Positions 8,258-13,427 of a stretch of 13,427 nt of DNA are shown in pieces (the stretch's first letter is position 1; each line of letters begins with the position of its first letter). A program made the translations under genes and the position numbers. The DNA lies in assembly GCA_033764265.1 (NCBI GenBank), contig JANRJB010000115.1:1-13427 (forward strand), written 5' to 3'. The notes under the pieces are model-generated. The model saw only the letters and a program-made list of their open reading frames with translations, was not told the DNA's origin and ran no database searches. This stretch comes from VGEM01 sp033764265 (lineage in GTDB: Bacteria; Pseudomonadota; Alphaproteobacteria; Rhodospirillales; Rhodospirillaceae).

Positions 8258-9169
8258 TCAAGCCAGAAACTTCAGCGCCACGTCCGCGGTTGCGGCGGGA
8301 TTGTCCTGGTGGGTAAACGAGCCTGCATCGGGGATATGCACCGAGCTGACCGACTTGAGCCCAGCCTTGCCGACCGCCTCGAATTCCTTGTAGCCGCCAC
8401 GCGCACCGTAGATCAGCAGGGTGGGCGCGGTGATGCGCGGCAGGTAGTTCTTGACGCCGGCATTTCCGACGCCGCGCTCTGAGGGTGCCACCCAAACCCC
8501 GGCCTTGGCGCGGCTCGCGTTCTGTTCATCGTGGACAGACTGGTCCGTGAACCCGAACGCTTTTTTCGACTCTTCAAACGGCCTGGGCAAAGGCCGCCCT
8601 TCGGCGTCGAATACTTTTCCGACGCGCTCCTGGAAGTTTTTCAAGAGGGCATCGCGCGCCGTCACGCCGCCGAGCGCGACGCTGAGCAGAACCAGTTTCT
8701 CGAACCGGTCGGGAAACAATGCCGCGGCAACCGCCAGGATGCAGCCGCCGAGCGAGTTGCCGATGGCGCGGAATTTCTGAACGCCCAACTCGTCCAGCGT
8801 GGCCAGGACCATGGCCGCGGACTCCGGCAGCGTCACCAGGAACGGCGGCGGGCCGTTCATCGCCGAACCGCCGTGGCCCGGATTGTCAATGGCGATGACG
8901 CGATAGGACTTCGCCAGCGCCGGCGCGACGTGGCGCCAATCGGCAATCCAGCCGCCCAGCTTGGGCATCAGGACCAGCGGCGGGCCGCTGCCGACCGACG
9001 CCCAATGCATCACGCCGCCCGCGACCTTCACGTCGCCTTGTTCCGTCCAGGGCCCGTTCATGCCCGATGCTCCCGTCTGTGCGCGTGCGGACCCATTCGC
9101 GCCGAGTAGCGCTAGTCCGGCCGCGGCGCCAGTCCCGATCGCCGCGCGCCGTTCGATCTGTTGTGCCAT
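8258..9169 (-). CDS. Exported alpha/beta-fold hydrolase with Tat-like signal
   Basis: Starting at ATG 9169, which has a strong GGGGAAG site just upstream, the protein has 303 residues; the frame remains open upstream, but that would overlap the divergent gene. The N-terminus MAQQIERRAAIGTG has twin arginines (R7, R8), an alanine-rich hydrophobic run and an A-R-A|Q cleavage site near residue 30. It is probably exported to the periplasm, perhaps by Tat, although the motif is imperfect. The fold is shown by PPLVLMPKLGG, the DNPGHGGS turn at 95-102, the nucleophile elbow G-N-S139-L-G, and histidine H287 in DAGSFTHQDNP. The usual acid after strand six is missing: the expected G-x-x-D reads G255-A-R-G258, with E262 or E264 nearby as possible substitutes. 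Relatives include esterases, lactonases, haloalkane dehalogenases and epoxide hydrolases; which this is cannot be told. Confidence 0.9.
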   Translation of the reverse strand: MAQQIERRAAIGTGAAAGLALLGANGSARAQTGASGMNGPWTEQGDVKVAGGVMHWASVGSGPPLVLMPKLGGWIADWRHVAPALAKSYRVIAIDNPGHGGSAMNGPPPFLVTLPESAAMVLATLDELGVQKFRAIGNSLGGCILAVAAALFPDRFEKLVLLSVALGGVTARDALLKNFQERVGKVFDAEGRPLPRPFEESKKAFGFTDQSVHDEQNASRAKAGVWVAPSERGVGNAGVKNYLPRITAPTLLIYGARGGYKEFEAVGKAGLKSVSSVHIPDAGSFTHQDNPAATADVALKFLA

Positions 9170-9201
9170 GGTCTTCCCCTTGTTTCCGGGCGTAACCGGC
9201 C

Positions 9202-9229
9202 TTGGCGGTCGGCCGCATTCGCGCATAAT
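9202..9229 (+). promoter_or_regulatory. Candidate sigma-70 promoter for the PepSY gene
   Basis: TTGGCG at 9202-9207 and CATAAT at 9224-9229 are separated by 16 bases, and the predicted start would lie about 35 bases before the PepSY ATG. The -10 matches the consensus at five of six positions and the -35 at four. The site lies in the 100-base gap between the divergent hydrolase and PepSY starts. Confidence 0.45.
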
Positions 9230-9269
9230 CTTGGTGCCTGAACCTAGCATAGCCGGGGCCGAGCGCGAG

Positions 9270-10499
9270 ATGGGGGCGGTGGTCAATCAATCGGTCGCTC
9301 GTCAGGCGGGCCGGCCGCAACGGACCAAGGGCTTCGACCTGTGGATGTTCGTCCATCGGTACGTCGGCCTGATCCTTGGAGTTTGGCTGTGCGCCGTCGG
9401 GGCCACGGGCGCGATCATGGCCTACTACCAGGAGATCGACGTGCTCCTGAATCCCGAACTGTTCGCCGCCCAAGACAGTCCCCGCCATCCGGACCTTGAT
9501 CGCATGATCGGCGCGGTCCGCGTCGCGCACCCGGACCGGTTCATTCTTTACTTGGACCGTTATGCCCTCAGCCGCGATGAGACCTACCCGTTCGTATTGT
9601 CGGCTCGTCTGCCGGTGATCGACGGGCGGCTCGATGTGTCCAGAATCGCCAATTACGACGACGCGGCCGAGCTTGAGGTGTTCGTTGATCCCGCCACCGC
9701 CAAGATCGTCGGCGAGCGGGATTACTGGACCTGGATCAAGCTGGCCCGGCTGTTTCACCGCGAGCTGCTCATGCCCGCCAAGGGCCGCAAGTTCATGGGT
9801 GCGATGGGCGTGGTGCTGTTCGTCAGCTCCATCGCCGGCGCGGTGCTGTGGTGGCGCGACGGCCGCAAACGGCTGAAGCGCGCGCTGACCGTGCGCGCCG
9901 GCGCGCCGATGCCACGCCTGATCCGCGACACCCACACCGTTTTTGGCATCTACGCGTCGCTGGTGATTGGCTGGTTGTCGCTGACGGCTGCGTTGATCTG
10001 CTACGAGACGCCCTTGCGCGAACTGTCCAACTGGCTAATGGGCCGCGAACCGGCCGCTCCGGTCAAGGTCGCCCCGGCCACCGATTTTCTGTCGATGAAC
10101 CGTGCGCGCGACATCGCCCTTGCCGAATATCCGAACTCGGACGTGGTGCTGATCCGCATGGCCAAGACACCCGATGCCCGACTGGTGTTCAGGCTATATC
10201 CGGACGACCAGCCAGTTTCGATCTACACGCGGCAGGTGTACGTCAACGCCGGCACCGGCGACATCGTCGGTCGGTTCGACCCGGACCGCCAACCATGGAC
10301 CGACTCGCTGTTCGGAGTCTGGCTGATCTGGTTCCACAATGGCGGCATGCTGGGCACTGCCGGCAAGGCATTGAACGTGTTTGCCGGACTCGTTCTGGCA
10401 TCACTGTTTCCGACTGGCGTTTACATCTGGTGGCGCAAACGCGCCTCGCGCGCGCCCCGCGCGGTCGTCGCCGATCCGGCCGTGGCGCCGGCCGAGTAG
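9270..10499 (+). CDS. PepSY-associated transmembrane protein
   Basis: A 409-residue inner-membrane protein from ATG 9270; the frame is open further upstream but overlaps the divergent hydrolase gene. Four hydrophobic helices lie at about 28-52, 175-195, 222-244 and 367-387, with two large periplasmic segments between helices 1-2 and 3-4, the usual plan of the PepSY_TM family. Conserved-type histidines H29 (FVHRYVGL), H163 (LFHREL), H222 (RDTHTVFG) and H356 (WFHNGGML) could bind haem. In the family, members often sit beside TonB-dependent receptors, and some are inner-membrane ferric-siderophore reductases. Here the receptor gene lies just beyond the neighbouring hydrolase on the opposite strand. 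A role in reducing or processing the imported ligand is an inference. The ribosome-binding site is weak. The C-terminal tail is short and basic, then Ala/Pro-rich. Confidence 0.9.
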   Translation: MGAVVNQSVARQAGRPQRTKGFDLWMFVHRYVGLILGVWLCAVGATGAIMAYYQEIDVLLNPELFAAQDSPRHPDLDRMIGAVRVAHPDRFILYLDRYALSRDETYPFVLSARLPVIDGRLDVSRIANYDDAAELEVFVDPATAKIVGERDYWTWIKLARLFHRELLMPAKGRKFMGAMGVVLFVSSIAGAVLWWRDGRKRLKRALTVRAGAPMPRLIRDTHTVFGIYASLVIGWLSLTAALICYETPLRELSNWLMGREPAAPVKVAPATDFLSMNRARDIALAEYPNSDVVLIRMAKTPDARLVFRLYPDDQPVSIYTRQVYVNAGTGDIVGRFDPDRQPWTDSLFGVWLIWFHNGGMLGTAGKALNVFAGLVLASLFPTGVYIWWRKRASRAPRAVVADPAVAPAE

Positions 10500-10587
10500 A
10501 ATTCGTTCCGAGCCAAAACCATCGCCGTCAATTCCGTGGCGGCAGTGCGGCACATCTGGTCTAAATGACAACGGAGAGACACTCCGG

Positions 10588-11661
10588 TTGGGGGAACCGT
10601 CGGTGGCTGCGTCGCGCCGCACGTCAAAGCGGGCCAAGCACCGCACCAAAGCCAAGCCGAGCAATCGAGCGCGCGCCCGATCGCGCCGCGCACCCGCGCC
10701 GAAAGGGTCGCTCGCGCGTCCGGATGCCCAATCGACGATCGAGCGGATGCGCCGCGCCGAGGAGATCGCCCACCTCGGCTGGTACGATTACGACATCGTC
10801 GCCGGCACACTGCACCTGACACCCGAGTTCGCAGCACACTTGGGTTTCCCGCTGGTGCCGAGCGGATTGGTCCGCGGCGCCGCGGCCGCGGCTTATGTCG
10901 AGCAGTTCCGCGCCGCCATCCATCCCGACGACCGCGACCGGTACGCCAGCATCATCGCCGACGACAAGTGGCTGCGCACCGAGTTCGATTTCCGCATCGT
11001 GACGCCCGCCAATGACGTGCGCCACATGTTCACCCGGATTCATCGCACCGTCGACGCGGCTGGCCGTCGGATCCGGGATTTCGGCGTCATTCTCGACATC
11101 ACCGAGCGAAAGCGCCTGGAAGAAGATCTGCGGGCCCTGGCGCTGACCGATCCGTTGACCGGAGTGCCCAACCGGCGCACGTTCGAAGCTTCGGGCCGGC
11201 GTGAAGTCGAACGCGCCCGGCGATATGCCAAGCCGTTCTCCATCATCGTCATCGACATCGATCATTTCAAAAGGGTCAACGACACCTACGGCCACGATGT
11301 CGGCGACGTGGTGCTGAAGGAAGTGGCCAAAGTCTGCGCCGCGCAGCTGCGTGGCACCGACATCTTCGCCCGATTCGGTGGCGAGGAATTCATCGCGCTG
11401 TTGCCCGAAACCGACCTCAAAGCCGGCATGATTCTGGCCGAGCGCCTGCGACAAGCCGTCGGACTACAGCCAATCTTCAGCCACAAGGGGCCGGTCGTGG
11501 TGACGGCGAGTTTGGGCCTGGCCGCCTACCTGCCGCAGGACAAGTCGCTTGAAGACGCGGTCAAGCGCGCCGACGAAGCGCTGTACGCGGCCAAGCGATC
11601 GGGCCGGAACCGGGTTGAGATCGCGTTGGTTGGTCAGCAGGCGCGGCCAGCCGCAGAATAG
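10588..11661 (+). CDS. Diguanylate cyclase with N-terminal PAS domain
   Basis: A cytosolic protein of about 357 residues making cyclic di-GMP from two GTP. Residues 1-50 are strikingly basic (SKRAKHRTKAKP, ARARSRR). A PAS domain spans roughly 54-175, from MRRAEEIAHLGWYDYD to the linker DITERKRLEE. The GGDEF domain follows, with DPLTGVPNRRTF, the metal/substrate stretch IDIDHFKRVNDTYGH and the active-site loop G264-G-E-E-F268. An RxxD inhibitory site (R255-G-T-D258) sits five residues before it, so product inhibition is expected. There is no EAL domain and no membrane helix. The start is uncertain: TTG 10588 has GGAGAG nine bases upstream, while GTG 10603 has GGGGGA seven bases upstream; there is no suitable ATG before 10747, which lies at the PAS edge. 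The frame overlaps the PepSY gene only if much earlier starts are used. The 88-base gap to PepSY permits co-transcription. Confidence 0.92.
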   Translation: MGEPSVAASRRTSKRAKHRTKAKPSNRARARSRRAPAPKGSLARPDAQSTIERMRRAEEIAHLGWYDYDIVAGTLHLTPEFAAHLGFPLVPSGLVRGAAAAAYVEQFRAAIHPDDRDRYASIIADDKWLRTEFDFRIVTPANDVRHMFTRIHRTVDAAGRRIRDFGVILDITERKRLEEDLRALALTDPLTGVPNRRTFEASGRREVERARRYAKPFSIIVIDIDHFKRVNDTYGHDVGDVVLKEVAKVCAAQLRGTDIFARFGGEEFIALLPETDLKAGMILAERLRQAVGLQPIFSHKGPVVVTASLGLAAYLPQDKSLEDAVKRADEALYAAKRSGRNRVEIALVGQQARPAAE

Positions 11662-11833
11662 TCGACTATTGAATTGGACGATCCAGCATTTTATAAAATA
11701 TTTCAATGATTTGGACCCGCGGATCGCACGGTGTCCGCCGTTCAACTGCCGTTAAAAATTCATCGCCGCGGGCTTGGCGTAACCCAGCCCGGTGTGCTGA
11801 GATTCCTCTCCGGTGACGATCACGGCACGAACC

Positions 11834-11856
11834 AAAAAAGGCGCAGCGAACCGCCT
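11834..11856 (-). terminator. Second, weaker terminator-like hairpin with T6
   Basis: On the minus strand AGGCG, an eight-base loop and CGCCT are followed by a run of six T (A at 11834-11839 on the + strand). The stem is only five pairs, but the geometry matches an intrinsic terminator and its flank repeats that of the main phoH-like terminator 140 bases away. Confidence 0.45.
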
Positions 11857-11875
11857 CAAGTTTCGGGGACGCACC
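11848..11875 (+). repeat. 28-base direct repeat, copy 1
   Basis: This copy matches 11988-12015 at 25 of 28 positions; the core CAAGTTTC(G/A)GGGACGCACC differs at one base. Each copy begins inside the hairpin of a minus-strand terminator-like element and extends upstream of it on that strand. Confidence 0.65.
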
Positions 11876-11966
11876 GGCCAAGCGCGGGACGCGTGACGAC
11901 GGGCCGGTGTCGCAGCCGCCGGGCCCCGTCTCACCGACCGCGCTTTGGTTTTCCTGCCGCCGCCAC

Positions 11967-11996
11967 AAAAAAAAGGGCGGTGCTTGCGCACCGCCC
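11967..11996 (-). terminator. Strong intrinsic terminator of the phoH-like gene
   Basis: On the minus strand, 20 bases after the TAG stop, GGGCGGTGC (11988-11996 region read in reverse) pairs perfectly with GCACCGCCC over nine bases around a four-base loop and is followed directly by eight T (A at 11967-11974 on the + strand). Confidence 0.88.
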
Positions 11997-12015
11997 CAAG
12001 TTTCAGGGACGCACC
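11988..12015 (+). repeat. 28-base direct repeat, copy 2
   Basis: Second copy of the repeat at 11848-11875. It spans one arm of the strong terminator and the bases between it and the phoH-like stop codon at 12017-12019. Confidence 0.65.
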
Positions 12016-12016
12016 T

Positions 12017-12772
12017 CTAAAGTGCAGCCAGCATGCAGGCCACCAACGGATGGCGGACAACATCCTGCGGGCCTAGCCGCACAATCTCGATATCCTTCAG
12101 CGACTCAAGTCGGTTGGCGATGTCGGCCAACCCCGACACGCCCGGCAACAAGTCCGACTGATCGGGGTCGCCGGTAATCACCATGGTCGAGTGCCAGCCC
12201 AACCGGGTCAACAGCATCTTGATCTGACCGTAGGTGCAGTTCTGCGCCTCGTCGATCACCACGAACGAGTTGTTGAGCGTGCGCCCGCGCATGTAGGCGA
12301 TTGGCGCAATCTCGATGGTGCCCTCAGACAGGTATTGACGCAGCCGCTTGCCGCCCATGCGATCGCTCAAGGCGTCGTATAAGGGCCGCAAATACGGGGA
12401 CATCTTTTCTTCCATGGTGCCGGGCAGATAACCCAACGCCTCGCCCGCCTCGATCGCCGGGCGCGACAGGACGATACGGTCGATGCGGCCGTCCTCCAAC
12501 GCCTTTACCGCACAGGCGATGGCCAGATAGGTTTTGCCGGTGCCCGCCGGCCCCAACGCCAGGGTCAACGGCTGGGACTCGATCGCCGCCATCAAGGTCT
12601 GTTGGTTCTCGCTGCGGGGTTTGACGTGGCGGATGTAGCTTTGGTCGCGGTGGTCTTGCCGATCGCCGAGCGGATCCCATCCGCCGGAGCTATGGCCTTG
12701 CGGCAATGCGTGGAGTTGAGCTGACGCGGTTTCGTCCTGGTACTTGTGCCGACGCGCTGAACGCTTTCCCAT
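12017..12772 (-). CDS. PhoH-family ATPase
   Basis: From ATG 12772 the product has 251 residues: a short basic, probably disordered lead (MGKRSARRHKYQDE, to about residue 48) and a single PhoH P-loop domain. Walker A is GPAGTGKT at 74-81 and Walker B VVIDEAQ at 171-177. Other family marks are VLSRPAIEAGEALGYLPG, AYMRGRTLNNS and ITGDPDQSDL. The domain arrangement is closest to E. coli PhoH rather than YbeZ, since no additional N-terminal domain is present. PhoH proteins are cytosolic ATPases linked to phosphate starvation in E. coli and, by fold, to RNA handling; the substrate is unsettled. The start is uncertain: the frame stays open to an ATG at 13018, which would add 82 low-complexity residues, and ATGs at 12799 and 12793 are also possible. 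No site with good spacing decides it. It stands alone, followed by a strong terminator. Confidence 0.9.
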   Translation of the reverse strand: MGKRSARRHKYQDETASAQLHALPQGHSSGGWDPLGDRQDHRDQSYIRHVKPRSENQQTLMAAIESQPLTLALGPAGTGKTYLAIACAVKALEDGRIDRIVLSRPAIEAGEALGYLPGTMEEKMSPYLRPLYDALSDRMGGKRLRQYLSEGTIEIAPIAYMRGRTLNNSFVVIDEAQNCTYGQIKMLLTRLGWHSTMVITGDPDQSDLLPGVSGLADIANRLESLKDIEIVRLGPQDVVRHPLVACMLAAL

Positions 12773-13190
12773 TTCGGTTGCTCGCCCTTCCATGGACATT
12801 GATGTGGCCCAGGCCGCATGACCCGCGGCGCCGGGATAGCCGTCGCTCCGCTCCTCGTGTTGATGGTGTTGTTGTTGATTCGGAGTGGACCGCGCGCCGG
12901 ATGTCGCAGACGGCGATCGCATGAATTGGGGCACTTCGGTGTCGCAGAAACCGGCGCCGGGCGCGAACCGCCGGGCGGCCGGGACGAACCGGCGGGAGTG
13001 ATCGAATGCCACAGACATCGACGATGGACATTAGCCCCTGTTATCAACATCCTCTCAGAATTGCCCCGCAATGTCACCCGATTTTGTGTGAACGGTTTCT
13101 GACACCCACAATCGCTTGTGCATTGTCTGCTATTTAAAACTTGCGTCGTCGATGTGAATGGCCGATATGGGTCCCCGCGACGCGGGTTCG

Positions 13191-13260
13191 CGGTTCGCTT
13201 CACGCGAGCACATTGTCGTGCCGGTCTGCGCCGTTGATTCACGGCGGTGAACGCGAACCG
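13191..13260. promoter_or_regulatory. Nested inverted repeats upstream of the 2Fe-2S subunit promoter
   Basis: CGGTTCGCTTCAC at 13191-13203 is the reverse complement of GTGAACGCGAACCG at 13247-13260, allowing one extra base. Between the arms, CGCCGT/ACGGCG (13229-13246) forms a six-base stem with a six-base loop, and GCAC/GTGC (13208-13221) a smaller one. The far arm ends 27 bases before the -10 box, so the repeat could be a pair of operator half-sites or a structured leader or cruciform. Confidence 0.4.
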
Positions 13261-13265
13261 GCTGT

Positions 13266-13293
13266 GCTTGTGTCGAGACTCGCGCAGTATAAT
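13266..13293 (+). promoter_or_regulatory. Candidate sigma-70 promoter with consensus TATAAT
   Basis: A perfect -10 box TATAAT lies at 13288-13293, about 60 bases before the 2Fe-2S subunit start. The -35 is poor: TGCTTG-like sequence at about 17 bases spacing. A promoter with a good -10 and weak -35 often needs an activator, consistent with the inverted repeats just upstream. Confidence 0.45.
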
Positions 13294-13352
13294 ATGCGCC
13301 ACACACGGTCACGCGGGCCACATGCGGCGCGCAGGGTTGAGGAGAACTCGAA

Positions 13353-13427
13353 ATGGCGATTTCGTTCAAGGTCAACGGCGCGGACAAGTCGGTCGATGTG
13401 GATCCGGAGACCCCGTTGTTGTGGGTG
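13353..13427 (+). CDS. 2Fe-2S subunit of a molybdenum hydroxylase (isoquinoline 1-oxidoreductase / aldehyde oxidase type), partial
   Basis: Only the first 25 codons are present before the right edge. The ATG at 13353 has an excellent GAGGAG site (13339-13344). The peptide starts MAISFKVNG, then DKSVDVDPETPLLWV. This is the beta-strand-rich opening of the plant-ferredoxin-like domain of xanthine dehydrogenase-family small subunits; the NG turn followed by a strand and D-x-x-TPLLWV is characteristic of the IorA / aldehyde-oxidase small-subunit group. In that group it passes electrons from a molybdopterin subunit to an acceptor during hydroxylation of N-heterocycles or oxidation of aldehydes. 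The cluster-binding cysteines and the expected large-subunit gene would lie beyond the window, so the identification rests on the N-terminus alone. Confidence 0.75.
   Translation, partial: MAISFKVNGADKSVDVDPETPLLWV

Larger units (their letters stand above)
11662..12016. other. 355-base intergenic region between convergent diguanylate cyclase and phoH-like genes
   Basis: An AT-rich patch after the cyclase stop contains the perfect 12-base palindrome ATTTTATAAAAT at 11688-11699. The right half holds two related minus-strand terminators with a shared 28-base flank (listed separately). Short open minus-strand frames cross the region, but none has a start site or recognisable family. No terminator for the cyclase transcript is evident on the plus strand. 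Confidence 0.5.
12773..13352. other. 580-base intergenic region between divergent phoH-like and 2Fe-2S subunit genes
   Basis: The left part, to about 13018, is open in the phoH-like frame and may be its 5' leader or an N-terminal extension. It encodes a proline-, glutamine- and histidine-rich stretch with no recognisable domain. The middle, 13020-13145, is less GC-rich and could hold the phoH-like promoter, though I cannot pick a convincing -10/-35 pair. The right part holds inverted repeats at 13191-13260 and a -10 box at 13288-13293, listed separately. No tRNA or mobile element is seen. Confidence 0.5.

Noticed and set aside
9170..9286. An upstream start for the alpha/beta hydrolase at 9286
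   Set aside because: It would add 39 residues before a good signal peptide, run into the divergent PepSY gene and ignore the strong GGGGAAG site at ATG 9169.
11666..12063. Short protein-like minus-strand frames, for example ending VIVTGEESQHTGLGYAKP or EIFYKMLDRPIQ
   Set aside because: They have no start with a ribosome-binding site, cross the strong phoH terminator, and I recognise no family. They could be decayed coding sequence but cannot be supported.
12592..13302. A 236-codon open frame on the - strand upstream of and overlapping the phoH-like gene
   Set aside because: It overlaps the PhoH N-terminus in a different frame. Its composition (Arg, Pro, Thr, Ser) is typical of an out-of-frame translation, although an ATG near 13044 has an acceptable GAGAGGA site.
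1..13427. CRISPR arrays, insertion sequences, tRNA or rRNA genes
   Set aside because: I saw no regularly spaced repeats, no transposase or integrase frame, no terminal inverted repeats with target duplications, and no tRNA-like cloverleaf or rRNA sequence.

Overview
The window is GC-rich DNA from a Gram-negative bacterium, most likely a proteobacterium. The evidence is a full-length TonB-dependent outer-membrane receptor, a PepSY inner-membrane protein of the kind that accompanies such receptors, a secreted family-5 solute-binding protein, and the high GC of third codon positions. The receptor resembles those of sphingomonads and of gammaproteobacteria that degrade steroids or aromatics. That placement is an inference from memory of the families; no rRNA or marker gene is present.

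Layout, left to right. (1) 1-110: a probable C-terminal scrap of a + strand gene. (2) 304-975 (+): a six-helix membrane protein of unknown function, converging on (3) 988-2976 (-), a two-domain FMN/4Fe-4S/FAD oxidoreductase of the 2,4-dienoyl-CoA reductase / trimethylamine dehydrogenase family. (4) Divergent from it, 3104-4639 (+) encodes a family-5 (dipeptide/oligopeptide-type) substrate-binding protein. Its stop overlaps the start of (5) a short-chain dehydrogenase, 4636-5412 (+). A strong hairpin at 5418-5447 separates this pair from (6) the convergent TonB-dependent receptor, 5470-7944 (-). (7) A 313-base gap with hairpins follows, then (8) an exported alpha/beta hydrolase, 8258-9169 (-). 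(9) Divergent from that by 100 bases is a PepSY-type membrane protein, 9270-10499 (+). (10) Next is a PAS-GGDEF diguanylate cyclase, about 10588-11661 (+). (11) An intergenic stretch at 11662-12016 holds two related minus-strand terminators. (12) A PhoH-family ATPase lies at 12017-12772 (-). (13) A 580-base intergenic region with nested inverted repeats and a clear -10 box leads into (14) the first 25 codons of a 2Fe-2S subunit of a molybdenum hydroxylase (isoquinoline 1-oxidoreductase / aldehyde oxidase type), cut by the right edge.

How they may fit together. The receptor, the exported hydrolase and the PepSY protein form a plausible envelope uptake and processing group. The flavin oxidoreductase, the short-chain dehydrogenase and the molybdenum hydroxylase are redox enzymes typical of catabolic neighbourhoods for hydrophobic or heteroaromatic compounds. 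The binding protein has no permease or ATPase beside it. The diguanylate cyclase and PhoH look like independent regulatory or housekeeping genes. I see no phage, insertion sequence, CRISPR, tRNA or rRNA. No clearly new multi-gene system is evident; the more unusual points are listed as findings.
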